DNA of 64,000 nt from Diplolepis rosae. Lineage: Eukaryota > Arthropoda > Insecta > Hymenoptera > Diplolepididae. The translations under genes and the position numbers were made by a program. Location of the stretch: contig JAPYXD010000484.1 in assembly GCA_030998225.1 (NCBI GenBank), forward strand, positions 9,486,001-9,550,000, written 5' to 3'. The notes under the pieces are model-generated. The model was not told the DNA's origin, ran no database searches, and saw only the letters and a program-made list of their open reading frames with translations. This document shows positions 35,454 through 46,590 of this stretch, in pieces (position 1 is the stretch's first letter; every line of letters begins with the position of its first letter).

Positions 35454-36659
35454 TCAAAACTCCCCTGTTTTCTCGCCGGGCAATGACCTGCTTCTATCGG
35501 GCTCCCGGCAGTTTGCCGCCATATGGCCAAAGCCGAGGCAGCGGTAACACCGATTCATCTCCGTCTTCCTGCGGACCCTGCGGGAGACCCTCCCGATTTT
35601 AATATGGTTCGCCTTAAGTAAAGTTTGGGCCGGCGCTTCCTCCAGCCTAAGAAAGGCCTTCTTAGTGCTTCTGAAGGGCTTCCTTGACAGGGACACCTTT
35701 ACTCCCGAAGACGGATCCTCCTGTATGCAGCTCCGGACTGCCTTTGCTACTTCTTCTTCCTCCACGGTGGGATCGATGTCCATTATCTCTACCTCGATCG
35801 TGGGGACGAGGTGATGGACCGATCCGGACTCTCCGACTACGTCACGAAAGGCAGAGTTCAGTCTCCCCCTATCTTCCGCAGCACATTTAACCTCGACCAG
35901 AAGGTCTTTCGTCCTGGTCTCTCGAATTCCTCCGATTTTGAACCCTAGCTCCTCGGGGTTTACGCGACTCTTCTGATTCTTCAGAATTGCCGCGTAGCTA
36001 ACCCCCTCCAAGGGTTTAATGATAACCGCTTCAGAGCGGACCCTTTTTGTTCACTCTGATTTCTTCGGTGTCGGCTTCAGTTTCTTCTTGCGAAGGTCCT
36101 TCCTAAGGGGGACCTCCATCCATTCCTCTGGATGGTTTGAGGTTTTTGGTCTTTTCTCCACCGGTTTCTCGGCAGCGAACACCAATGGAGTGACCGTTGG
36201 CTCCCTCAGCCGCTTACGAGGTTCCGGGGTGGACCTCGGCGCAGGCTCGGGCGGAGTTTGGGTGCTCTCATCAAGGACGACCTACTTCGGTGATCTCACC
36301 TCCTTTATTTTTTGTACCATCTTGTCCCTAAGATGGTACACAAAGTGCTCGATGCAGCAGTCGTTTCTCTTCATTCTCTCTTTTAAGAGCTGCATCTCCC
36401 GCAGTGCCTCTGTGCTGCCATCCCTTATGTGGAGGAACATATTTTTCTTCGTCCTACAGAAATTCTCCATCCCCTCCAAGGAGTCCATCACCTTTCGCAG
36501 ACTGCACTAGTCTCTTTCATTAAGTTGGTGCAGCCAATCCCGATGTTGCCTGACCTGAGACTTCTCGCTCTCGAAAGGTTCAGGTGTCTTCTCCGTCACG
36601 TCCAGCTCTCCTCCAAACATCTCTTCGCACATACTTTTATTAAAATTTGAATTCTCCAT
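35454..36659 (-). pseudogene. LINE ORF1 (gag-like, CCHC knuckle), copy 2
   Basis: Nucleic-acid-binding ORF1 protein of an R1/LOA-type LINE. The minus-strand frame starts MENSNFNKSMCEEMFGGELD at 36659. A basic Pro-rich middle (EPRKRLREP...VEKRPKTSNHPEEW) follows, then EGVSYAAILKNQKSRVNPEE and the conserved gag core (VEVKCAAEDRGRLNSAF...SVHHLVPTIEVEIMDIDPTV). The end is a CCHC knuckle, CYRCLGFGHMAANC. Three in-frame stops (after QLNERD, VRSPK and KPTPKKSE) inactivate it; the frame is otherwise continuous, so decay is mild. It ends at GEKTGEF. A second zinc knuckle, usual in this family, is missing. Confidence 0.8.
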
Positions 36660-37010
36660 TTTATTCCCACGATTAGCTAGGGAAGTATTCGATCCGCCCC
36701 TGCAGAGCCCCGCATGCAGAGGTAAGGCCTCAATACTCTAGAAGGTGGCCCGGTTTCCTAGAGACACCGTGAAAGACACCACTCCCTGATGCCATGCAGC
36801 CCTCGGCACGGTAGTTAACACCTTGGTTGAGGGGTTATTCCTTCGGGACCATCCCTGGAACATTGCCCGCGGCTGCCTATTTAATTTTGTATCCGTATTC
36901 AGAAGTAACTCTCGGTACAGGGCCCCTCTCTCCGCAACCTGAGGACGCGCCCGGTGGTATGTTCTCGAGCCCCCCGATCGGTTTCCGAGGAAACCAATGC
37001 AGGACTAGGT
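36660..37010 (-). promoter_or_regulatory. Probable 5'UTR/internal promoter region of the LINE-derived element
   Basis: GC-rich, about 350 bp directly upstream of the ORF1 ATG on the minus strand, bounded at 37010 by a sharp change to AT-rich DNA. LINEs of this type carry an internal pol II promoter in the 5'UTR; that role here is inferred from position only. Confidence 0.4.
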
Positions 37011-37012
37011 GT

Positions 37013-37106
37013 CGATAAATATTACAGAAATATCTGTTGAATGAACATTTTGAAGAAAATTCCTTATTCTGAAAATTTAACAGATATTTCTGTAATATTT
37101 ATTGAC
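37013..37106. repeat. Inverted repeat, about 28-bp arms
   Basis: ATAAATATTACAGAAATATC and GATATTTCTGTAATATTTAT are perfect inverted copies 40 bp apart. It abuts the 5' border of the LINE-derived element. A short foldback repeat; no further structure seen. Confidence 0.6.
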
Positions 37107-38736
37107 GAATCTGTTACATTTACAAAAAAGTAATGAAATTTACTGAAATATCTGATAAATTACGGAAATTTATGCTGTCACTATTTTTACTCGTTGACGG
37201 TAAATGTAAAATATTTTTTCTCCGTTTTGTTAATCCTTTCTCAATATTGAATACATTTCAATATACAAACTACATTTTTGGATTGTGCCAAGTTTGAAAA
37301 TTTTCAATATAAATCTAATATTTCACACAGCATAATCTTCCTTCCACTGATATACTATTTGGCCTCATTTTGGACCTTAATAATTTTTTTAAAATGAAAA
37401 ACCCATTTTTGGTTTTGTTTTCGTGTTGACGAAGATTTTTATTATAAAAAATGTTTACTTCATGTGGCTTCTGGGTTCGTTTTGAACCCAGTTTAAAATT
37501 TTTGTTTTGAAAGCCAAGTTTGGTTTAAATCAAGTTAAATCCGAGCCTTGCTCGTTATACTAATTTATTTGTTCGCATGAAATGAACCGAACTGTATTTG
37601 CGATCTAAATAAAGAATGAGAGTTCTCTTTTACCAAAATAAATCTTGCTGAAACGTGGCTCAAACTAGGCATCGGATCCATGTGTCATTTTCATGTTGAG
37701 GCATTTGTAATTTCTTGAAATATTAACTCCACAGTGCGGATAGCATTAGAAAATGGGTTCAGCTTAAACTGGGCCCAAACCGGTCCCCAGGCTCATATGA
37801 AATACGCATGTGTGGATGGGAAAACTGCGCTGAATACGATTTTGAAATAAAATAAGGAGGTTGCCCCTTTCAAAAATTGATCCTGTCCAAATAAGGCCAA
37901 ATAAGACCACGGATTCGGAAAATAATTTTGTCAATAGATAGTTTTTTGATCTTAAAAAGTTTCATATTTAAATTTTATACAGGGTGAGGCACATAAAGTG
38001 CTACAGAGCGATAGCACTCAAACTATTGATTATATCCAAAAATGTTTCGGACAAAAGTTTCAGTGTTCGAGAAGGCCGCCATATTGGACCACCCTATTTT
38101 TTATCGGTGGAGGCGCTGAATCTACGTTAAGGTCAACTCCACTTTTTTAAATGGAACCATGTTTTTTTTCGATGACATTATTATTAAATCGGTTGATTGA
38201 CAACTTGATTTAGATTGGTAAAGAATAGGACAGAATAAAATTCTATCCGTAACTTCCATCCGGATTATGACAACAAGTTCATTTTCAACTAGTATAGGAG
38301 TCCTTACCAAAAAGTTGTGAAATTCAAGTTCTAGGCGTTTTATACATTTCCATTATTCACTATATATTTTTGAAAAAATATTGGATTAAAGTACAAACGT
38401 CAAAGTACTTTTTAGTAAAGTTTTAAAACTGTAAATGCTATTGTTTAAAAATAGAGAATTAATTAAGAAATGATAACAATAAAGAATTTCATAAGTAATT
38501 AATTTTTTACAAATTATTTGTATTCAGTTAAAGAATCGAAAAATGCTGAACAGAGTTAAAATTTATCGTCTTCCTACGTATTTTAAAAATAATTTTGAAA
38601 TTTCATAACTTATTGACAATGACCTAATCGCTCGATGATTGGCTCAATATTATCCCAAAAGTAGTACTTGACCATAAACTTTATAAAAAGGCCAGGATTT
38701 ACCACTAGTTCGGTAACGTTTGCATATTGAAATTAA
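37107..38736. other. AT-rich, no supported gene
   Basis: About 1.6 kb without a recognisable exon or repeat end. A minus-strand frame at 38122-38310 is unrecognised. Confidence 0.4.
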
Positions 38737-39450
38737 GGTAGTTGATCCACAAAAACTAGACGTCAGGCAAAAATAGATAATTTTGCTTTCAAGAATAGCA
38801 ATATTATTATTGAAGGGCTATTTTGGAAGAGAAAAGATTAATTTCCATGAAAAAAATTTGAAATACAGAAAAATAATTTTATTAATAAATTTTATTTTGA
38901 CACAACTTTTTTTCTTATCGCTTTTTACGAAATTTAAAAAAATTATACGATTCTAATAAATCATGAATCAATTTTTCAAGAAAAAGATTCTCTACAACTT
39001 AACCATTTCCAATTCTCGAAAAAGAATAAATTATTATCAAATCAGCAATTTGTTTATAAAAATTTCGTTTTGAAAAATGTTTTTTTTATGGTTTCGCACA
39101 TTAAAGAATTTATTTTTAAAAATCAGAAACGGTGAAGTTGTGGGAAATCTTTTCTCTGAAAAAATGATTCATGATTTATTAGAATCGCATAATTTTTTAA
39201 AATTTGGTAAGAAGCAATAAGAAAAAAAATTGGGGCAAAAATAAAATTTATTAATAAAATTATTTTTCTGTGTTTCAAATTTTTTTATGTAAAAGAATGT
39301 TTTTTCTTTCAAAATGGCCCTTTAATAATAATACTGCTATTCATAAAAAAGCCAATTAAGAACAACAACATAGTATCAAAATATTGCTATTCTTGAAAAC
39401 AAAATAATCTATTTTTGTCTGAGGTCTAATTTTCGTGGATCAAAACTACC
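38737..39450. mobile_element. TTAA-flanked long-TIR element, copy 1
   Basis: TTAA at 38733-38736 and 39451-39454 flank ends GGTAGTTGATCCACAAAAAC and its inverse ...GTGGATCAAAACTACC. The arms extend inwards through AGGCAAAAATAGATAATTTT and remain complementary over most of the 714 bp. TTAA targets are used by piggyBac and Kolobok elements. No transposase frame. Copy 2 is at 52237-52900. Confidence 0.8.
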
Positions 39451-39638
39451 TTAAAGATAAATTGTACTCTACATGTAAAGGCAAGTATAGCTATTTTAAA
39501 CTTTTGGAAATGACTGTACAATCGCATTATCCTGTAAAAGAAAGATCTATAAGTGTGTTGCCAGGACACATATCCTATTTCGTTCAGCTCTTTCCTATTC
39601 CACCCTCTCCCCCTTCAACACACCCCTTTCCATCGCAG

Positions 39639-39709
39639 GGCAAGGTCGACCTGTTTGCGCATGGCATGCAATTCAGAAAGAGAAAACTTTGGAACTTCGA
39701 AGGTCGTAG
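39639..39709 (+). CDS. Weak candidate exon
   Basis: A long pyrimidine tract (39585-39630) ends in CCATCGCAG, a good acceptor. The next 71 bp are open in one frame (GKVDLFAHGMQFRKRKLWNF...) to a possible donor CGTAG|GTGAAG. The peptide is basic and unrecognised, and the other strand and frames are also partly open. Could be a chance pairing of splice-like signals. Confidence 0.25.
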
Positions 39710-40439
39710 GTGAAGCAGCATGCGAAATTGATGCGAGAGGAGTTGCCCGACAACTTAAACCTTTCCGGCACGCAATGATAACATATTTTTCAATTTAATC
39801 AGTCCAATCTTTATTCTATTTAAATTCAAAATTACTATTTTTTTGTCAATACATATATTATTATTTTCTTGATATATTTTGAGTCTGATTTGGAAAAAGG
39901 ATATTAATGAATGATTTCATGTGACTACAAATGATTATAAGCCATTAAAGGCATGGACCAACCGGATTATGTGGCTAGATTCCTACCTTACCAGCATTTC
40001 AGTTTGTGCAATTTCATTTCTATGTAAAATGAGATGCCGAGTAGAAAATTTGTGAAATTAAATAAAATGCACTAAAATATGTCTGTTTTAAATTTTCAAG
40101 AATCTGAAAAATTTGAACCTTCAAAATACCAAAACGACCAAATTTGGACCAAACCAAGTCTTTAAAATAAACAATTATGAGAACCTAACAAAAAATTTGG
40201 AATTTTTGATCCAAATTAGTAGCTTTGGGATTTCAAGGGTTCGAATTGTTTCAGATTCTTGAAAATTCGAATTACAGTTTTGTTTGAATATTGACTGGAT
40301 TTTGGGTTTGTAGTGATACCGATTCGAATTCAGTTTTGAATAGGTCCGTCTGGTCATAAATGTTTATAGAGGTCAGACTTTCAATATCGGGATTTTTCTT
40401 CCAGAAAATACCCCGGTATTGCGAAGAACCAATCAGAAA

Positions 40440-40605
40440 TCAACTTAATTCATTTTTTCCTCGGTTAAATCAGTTACTCTTCACGGAAGTAATCAATGAA
40501 ATTTGACTGATTCACAGTAACCTCTTTTTAGGTGTTTGAATCGGTTAAATTTCACTGATAATTAGTAGATTTTGACTGATTCAGATTTAAAGAGTAGGAT
40601 TCATA
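40440..40605 (+). repeat. CTGATT-rich repeat, copy a
   Basis: Spaced TTTGACTGATTCAC, AATCGGTTAAATTTCACTGA and GATTCAGATTTAAAGAGTAG units. Same ending (GATTCAGATTTAGAGAGT) and vocabulary as 41530-41720 in the same orientation, and as 12885-13025. Confidence 0.5.
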
Positions 40606-40630
40606 AAGATTTGGACTCAGCGTCAGAAAT

Positions 40631-41169
40631 CACGGGAAAATCATGTGCGTAAATTTACACACTTTAAGTGTGTAAATCGCTTGTCACAGATTTAAAACGT
40701 TTCCCGGTGTGTTAATTTTAAAACGGATAAAGTGTGTCGTTTTAAACGGAAAATCCGTTTAAAATGAAACGTTTAAAGTGTGTATTCTTTCATTTCTACA
40801 CGCTTATAATGTGTATTCTTGATGTATATAGGGAAAGTGTAAATGAAAATCAAATATATGACTGGTGATAACTAAATTGTCAATAGTGATGATTAAAAAG
40901 TCGATAATTTTCACTGTTGACAATTTAGTTATCACCAGTCATATATTTGATGTTAATTTACACTTTCCCTATATACATCAAGAATACACATTATAAGCGT
41001 GTAGAAATGAAATAATACACACTTTAAACGTTTCATTTTAAACGGATTTTCCGTTTAAAACGACACACTTTATCCGTTTTAAAATTAACACATCGGGAAA
41101 CGTTTTAAATCTGTGACATGCGATTTACACGCTTAAAGTGTGTAAATTTACGCACATGATTTTGCCGTG
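40631..41169. mobile_element. Near-perfect 539-bp foldback element, CACGG ends, AAT duplication
   Basis: Almost the whole element is one palindrome: arms of about 260 bp, identical except for a few positions, around a loop of some 15-40 bp near 40890. It begins CACGGGAAAATCATGTGCGT and ends with the inverse, ...ATGATTTTGCCGTG. AAT at 40628-40630 and 41170-41172 is a 3-bp target duplication. CAC ends plus 3 bp fit CACTA/EnSpm. AAACG/CGTTT motifs are spaced along each arm. High arm identity implies recent origin or gene conversion between arms. Confidence 0.85.
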
Positions 41170-43050
41170 AATTCCATGGGAAATTACTCTTCTAGTTTCT
41201 GGTCTGAGGAATCTATTGAAAATTTAATTGAAATATATATTGCACGCATAAAGAGCAAATAAAAATAATACATCCATGCTGCGTAGGTCGAATTAAAGAA
41301 TATATTTTTATCTTAAGAAGGACGACATGTTGTGTAGGGCATTACTCCAATATCTCATTTCGAAGGCCAACAACAATACAGATAAAAAAATTATTCAAAA
41401 ATTTGTATTGACACTAGCTTTTTAATGAATAATTGACTTAATAATAATTTAATATATCCGTCAGGAAAAGTTTGATAATGTATTTTTAATCAAACATTTA
41501 GAAAAATCTTTAAATTGCAATCTAAATTTGAATCAGTTAAATTTTTAATAATTTTAATCAGTGACTGACTTCTAGCTTTTCAATCAGTCAAAAGTGATTG
41601 ACTTTCAGTTAACAATGATTGATTATGTAAGAGTAAAAAATGATTGATTGTAAAGCATAATGTCAGTTACTGATTAAAATTATTAGAAATTCTATCCGAT
41701 TCAGATTTAGAGAGTGGACTCTCAATAATATCATGTTTCTAGAATAATCTGATTTTGATAACAGAAATCTGTGAAACAGTTAGTAAAGGTATTGGAACAA
41801 AAAGAAACGAATCAATAACATCAAATTCTCCAGGATGTACTCTGGAAATGCTGTATTTTTATTTAAAGTGCGACAAAGACAAAACAATCTCCCTGGTGCA
41901 TTCTTGTGAAGTTTTGAACACAGCATAAGAGGATCGTCTTTTCACACCTCGATAGTTATTTGGCAAGGCATTTGAGCGTTAAAGGAGAGATTATGTGCAT
42001 CTCATTCTACCATGATGAAAACCGGATAATTAACAGAGTCTGACTCTGATGCATTCTGCAATTTTTTCTTCCACTTTTCAGCACGCACGCAAGTGCAAAT
42101 ACTGCTTGACAGAAAGTGAAAATTACAGTTCAGTCATGGGAGAATTTCGATATTCTAGAAAGCTTAATGCTGTATTCTTCTACTTTAAATGCAATTACAT
42201 AACAAATATTCTGGAAAGCGTCTCAGCTTTTTTTCTGGAAAATTTTTTGTTTATAACATAATTAATATTCAAATTCATGAACAAACAAACATCTAAATGT
42301 TTATTTGATATTATGAAAATGAGGATATAAATATCGTTCTCATATATTTTTTTATATCAAAAAATTATAGGAGTTTGAAATAGAAAAATGATTCTTATTT
42401 TTCAAACGTGAATTCAAGAAAACAATAACAGAGGTTTAATTAAAATTCGGGTGTATATTATTCATACGAGTGGTTTAATATTATAATGAGGATTTATTAC
42501 GAGTATTAGGGTCATTTTGAGATTAACCTCGGAATTTAATTAATTTTAATTCGTTTAGACTAATTATAAATTTAAATAAAGCTTGAAAAAATAACATATA
42601 CCAGCAAACTAAAATGTGAAAAATGACTCGAAATTCTAGCTTAATTTGATTATAACTTTTTTTCAACAATTTTTCAATTATTTTGCATGGTTCGTCACGA
42701 AACTGTGATGTTAAAGATAATAACGCACCTTTAAAATATTTATTTTTTGAATGTTTTCAGCTTACAATATAACAAACGCAATTTACAAGTATCATATTTC
42801 ACCTTTTATTCAAGTTTTAAATTTTGCGTCATTTCTAGTGGGCAGCATCAATGGTACACTGTAAACGTAAAATTTTATTTTGAGCCCAAAAATCGACTGA
42901 CTTAAAGATGTAACCAAAATTAATTTAAGACTTTCTTTTTATCGTGTAACGACAGTACACAAGCTGTTATATTGTTAACTGTACTAACACAACATTCAAT
43001 TAGTTTGTAGAATGACTAATAAAACAACAACTTTTAGGCAAAATTCGACT
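41170..43050. other. AT-rich spacer with CTGATT repeat copy b (41530-41720)
   Basis: 41530-41720 repeats CAGTGACTGAC, AATCAGTCAAAAGTGATTGA and ends GATTCAGATTTAGAGAGTGG like copy a. A direct repeat ATGCTGTATT...TTTAAA occurs near 41850 and 42165. No exon supported; the frame 42049-42261 is unrecognised. Confidence 0.4.
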
Positions 43051-43240
43051 TCATTCATCAACATAGTCTCCTTCAAGAGTGATACATTCATTCCAACGCT
43101 TCTCTTACATTTCGATGCCTTTTTTGTAGAACCATTCACTTTTGGATTCAAAATACGCTTCAGTTTCGGCAACCACTTCTTCATTAGAGCCAAATTTCTT
43201 TCCCTTGAGCATTCTGGTTACGGCAACCAAGCTTTTTTTT
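43051..43240 (-). pseudogene. mariner transposase C-terminal fragment
   Basis: The minus strand reads MLKGKKFGSNEEVVAETEAY (C-terminal region after the third catalytic Asp), then FESK...YKKGIEM, an in-frame stop, and EKRWNECITLEGDYVDE followed by a true stop at 43051. This is the last fifth of a mariner transposase. The catalytic part is absent. Confidence 0.8.
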
Positions 43241-44902
43241 GCGCGTTGCTTTCTCTTTCATAGTAACCTGAATTTATTCTATATTACCCTCTTTTGTTCT
43301 ACATCATATTTCTCTCGATCTCCTGATTTTTTTTTCTTTTTCGCGATTAAAATAAGTTGATTTATCTTAACCGCAACCTTTGATATTCAAAAAATTTGAT
43401 TAAATTTAACTTATTGTTAATATTACACGTTTAATAGTTTAGAATTTTGAATAAACGCGGGCTTTTTGCTCAATGTGCATGTGCAATACGAAAAGGCACC
43501 TCTCAAGAGCGGGGTAAACGGAACTGAGGAAATTAACAGAATCGACGATCTCTTTTAACGGAATCGTGAAATCGAAAATCAATTGTCATCGAAAAGTCTG
43601 ACCTCTGTTGTAATAGTGCTTATAGAAGTTATGCTCAGCGTAATAAAAAATGATATTCTGCAGATTTCAACATTAAATTACAAACTACAACACCAAATGA
43701 ATTGAAATAAGATCCATTTAAACTTAAAAGATAGCGCTTGGATATTCATTTGCTCTAAGCTATACTCTGCTATCCTATAAATCTACCGCTATGTTCATCG
43801 TGAAGTTGCCGATTTCGAAGTAAAATTCACAAGAAACACGTGTTGCCAACCCTGCAAACTGATTCTAAGCATAACTATTCAAATTTCTTAACGACATATT
43901 ATTGCGCCGTTTATACCCATTTATTTTATTTTTGATTCTGTTTTTATGAATTATAAAGAGAAGTGAAATCAGCCAATAATATTTGAATTTAGCAATAACA
44001 TTATTTCGCTAATTGACAATTATAACAACTTAACTTTTAAAACTCGAAATATTTTTTGGCCACCCTTTAGCACTTTAATTTGTAAGATCTGAAGGTATTG
44101 CTAAGTGCTGCACTCAAAAATAGGATTTGATTAAATGAAAGAAAATTATTCGTTTCAAAGACTTGTTTTGATTTAAAGGAATGATTCATTAAAATTAGAT
44201 ACAATTTGTTTGATTCAAGAAAATTATCTTTGAACAAAATAAATTTCTGCTTTGAATCAAACAAATTATATCTTTGACCGTATATCAATGTATTAATTTC
44301 TTTGCTTTAAAGACAAATTTATTTGATTTGAACAAATATTTATTTGGCCCAAAGATGTTGTGGAAATTAGGGAAGGTGAAATGTTCTGTGAAATAAATAT
44401 ACACTATATAAACAATAAAAATATATTTTAACTAAGGTATCTTCAACGAGTACAATGTGGTCGAGCGACGATGTGATCGCTATGACTGTCGGCTAGAGTA
44501 CTGTCCTTTTGCCCTGGAAGACGCTCTTTCAGGAGCTTTCTAAAAACCCCTAATTTAAGAGAAAGTATAGAAAATATAATATCTGCAAGTTCTTAAACTA
44601 CGTAAGAAAAATCGGTTTTGCAGAGTTTACTCAGGAGACACCGAAGTCTGCGCGCCAGGCAGTTTAGACTCTAATCCTTTAAATTACTTTACTGCACTCT
44701 ACCTAGACGTACTGCTGTCGTATACAATATAACTGAATATAATTCTGTGTTCGACGAATTGCAAAACAATATAATAACCCCACGGCAAGGATACAAAAAT
44801 ATTAAAATATTAAAATATTAAAATTTTAGATTTAAAATATACTCGCTACAATATTTTGTTTAAATAAAACAAATGTTATTTCATTCAAATAAATATACCA
44901 AT
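43241..44902. other. AT-rich, no supported gene
   Basis: 44060-44350 has spaced TTTGATT/AATCAAA units on both strands and may be a degenerate MITE. ATTAAAATATTAAAATATTA near 44800 is a short tandem repeat. A GC-richer patch at 44450-44720 is unrecognised. Confidence 0.4.
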
Positions 44903-45134
44903 TTATTTTTCAACATAGTCCCCTTTTAACTGTATACATTTATTATAGCGGTACTCATGCTTCTTCATGCCCCTTAAAAAGTAATTTTTATCAAACCCCT
45001 TAAAATACTCATTTGTCACAGCAATGATCTCTTCGTTCGATGAAAATCTGTTGTCTCCAAGCCAAGTTTTCATGTTAGGAAACAAAAATAATCGGAAGTT
45101 GCCAAATATGGGGAATAAGGTGGATGAGGAAGTA
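44903..45134 (-). pseudogene. mariner transposase C-terminal fragment (abuts DIRS element)
   Basis: From about 45134 the minus strand reads HPPYSPYLATSDYF in one frame (third catalytic Asp region) and, after a one-base shift, PNMKTWLGDNRFSSNEEIIA to GYVEK-like end KCIQLKGDYVEK and a stop at 44903. It is a different mariner lineage from 43051-43240. The left terminus of the DIRS element lies about 40 bp away. Confidence 0.8.
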
Positions 45135-45177
45135 TTTCTTAGTGTTGTTACGTTGCGAACCACGAAAAATGAGGATG

Positions 45178-45365
45178 TAATTGTACAATCAAACGAACTT
45201 ACCTAGTGAAGTTCGATCGTAATTATACGACCGCCTCGTTCGAAGGGATTACTATGTAGTTCCACTACTTTCCGCTAGACTGTCACAAAGTTTAGAGTCA
45301 AAAATCTCTACGGAGTGCATCCTCTCGAGTTCACTCCTTGAAACTTCATTTCGTTTAGAGAAGAT
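45178..45365. repeat. DIRS terminal inverted repeat (3' side of coding strand)
   Basis: From TAATTGTACAATCAAACGAA through GTCACAAAGTTTAGAG and CACTCCTTGAAACTTCAT. The inner 110 bp is the inverted copy of 49432-49540. The outer 75 bp is the inverted copy of 45467-45540 in the internal complementary region, so the two terminal repeats differ at their outermost part. Confidence 0.9.
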
Positions 45366-45466
45366 CTGAAAATTGTCCAAAAGTCCTTGTGGGTATCCAG
45401 AAGAACTTGTGGGAGGGAATAGAAGTATTTTGTAGAGTTACAAATTAAAAATATTTTGGGTAGGGA

Positions 45467-45583
45467 GTAATCCCTTCGAATGAGGCGGTCGTGTATAATT
45501 ACGATCGAACTTCACTAGGTAAGTTCGTATGATCGTACAATTATACTTCCCGCCTCGTTCTCGGGATTACTATGTAGGTATTT
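45467..45583. repeat. DIRS internal complementary region
   Basis: 45467-45540 is complementary to the left outer end (45178-45255), sharing AGTAATCCCTTCGA and ACGATCGAACTTCACTAGGT. 45541-45583 is complementary to the right outer end (49526-49565), sharing ATTATACTTCCCGCCTCGTT. The two segments meet at ACAATTATA, giving exactly the joined-ends sequence that is thought to template circularisation in DIRS elements. Confidence 0.9.
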
Positions 45584-45660
45584 AGAGCTGACAATTTTCA
45601 ATACCCCTTTTATTTATTTATTATTATTATTATTATTCAAAACACAAGAGTTAATTCAAA

Positions 45661-46590
45661 TTATTCGTTGTTTTTTAGCACGGCGTTACAGAAACTTTCG
45701 TTCGAGGATACGATTGGTCGGTTATAAAATCGAGCAAAGACAGATGAAGTTTTGGACTAACCCACTGTACTTCTTATACTAGCTAGATCTAATCCGTTTT
45801 TTAAAGCTGTTGAAGTTGACACATGTCTTACACTGTGCGCAGTAAACTCTTCGCTAATACCGCATTGAGATAATACAGATTTAGTCCAACGGCTAAGGGT
45901 TTGAGACCCTACCTCTCTATGAGGTTTTTTGGTTGCCAAAAACAGCTTTTTAGTATTTCTTTGCTTTTCTGTGACTCGCAGGTAATATTGTAACGTTCTA
46001 GCTAAACAAAGCTCTGGTTTGTCATTAAACAATGGAAGTATTAAACAGGGTTGGCAGGTTCCCACTTTAGAAGTCTTAATTAAAGCATCCACTCTAATTT
46101 CAGCTCCTTTGTCTGAAAATTTTATGAAATCTATATCGATAAGAGAAAAGGTCTGCATTCTATGACCTGTACCTAAAGCAAATAAAATGATTAACTTTTC
46201 TGACAGTTTTTGTAAATTAAGCGACTCAAGGGGAAACCAGCCAGCAACCTTATCAATGACGGGTGTGACATCCCACGTTTTCGAATACCTGGGACGTGAG
46301 GACTTTAATCTATAAACTCCCTTAAAAAAGCGATTCATATGAGAATCGGCTATTTCCTTTGAAGAAACCAGGTTTATTGCTGATCGCGCTGTATTTAAAG
46401 TACCATATGCCACACCTTTGTCGAAGGAATCACTTAAAAATTCTTAAAAATTCGAAGGGATCTATTCCCTGTTCGTCACAAAAATTCCACCACTTCCTTA
46501 GTGCGATGTCATATTGCTTGATCGTAGAATCAGCCAAGGAAACTAACAAAACGTTTAATGTCGAATCCGACAGCAATTTTCGTTGATAAC
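45661..46590 (-). pseudogene. DIRS tyrosine recombinase (YR), broken twice
   Basis: Phage-integrase-fold recombinase that would insert the circular DNA. N-terminal core-binding domain: LADSTIKQYDIALRKWWNFC. Catalytic domain: FALGTGHRMQTFSLIDID (first Arg), TAHSVRHVSTSTAL (His-x-x-Arg) and, near the end, SVFARFYNRPI with the nucleophile Tyr. A 10-bp tandem duplication (CTTAAAAATT at 46433-46442 and 46443-46452) shifts the frame between the two domains. A TAG at 45757-45759, where relatives have Trp, stops translation before the catalytic Tyr. All catalytic residues are otherwise still visible. The true stop is at 45661. Confidence 0.9.

Larger units (their letters stand above)
35385..37010 (-). 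mobile_element. LINE-derived element: 5'UTR plus ORF1 only
   Basis: A GC-rich block on the minus strand. From 37010 to 36660 is untranslated sequence with no long frame, then ORF1 from 36659 to 35454. After the ORF1 stop come about 60 bp shared with copy 1 at 23.06-23.11 kb and then an A-rich tail, AAAGGAAAAAAATATATATA. No ORF2 is present. Most LINE copies lose their 5' end, so a copy that keeps the 5' part and lacks all of ORF2 is unusual. Confidence 0.65.

Noticed and set aside
36019..36510. 163-codon plus-strand open frame, Ser/Phe-rich
   Set aside because: Antisense of the LINE ORF1; the minus-strand gag reading explains the sequence.
43051..45134. One mariner element spanning both C-terminal fragments
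   Set aside because: Both fragments are C-terminal ends on the same strand with different wording, so they are two separate lineages.
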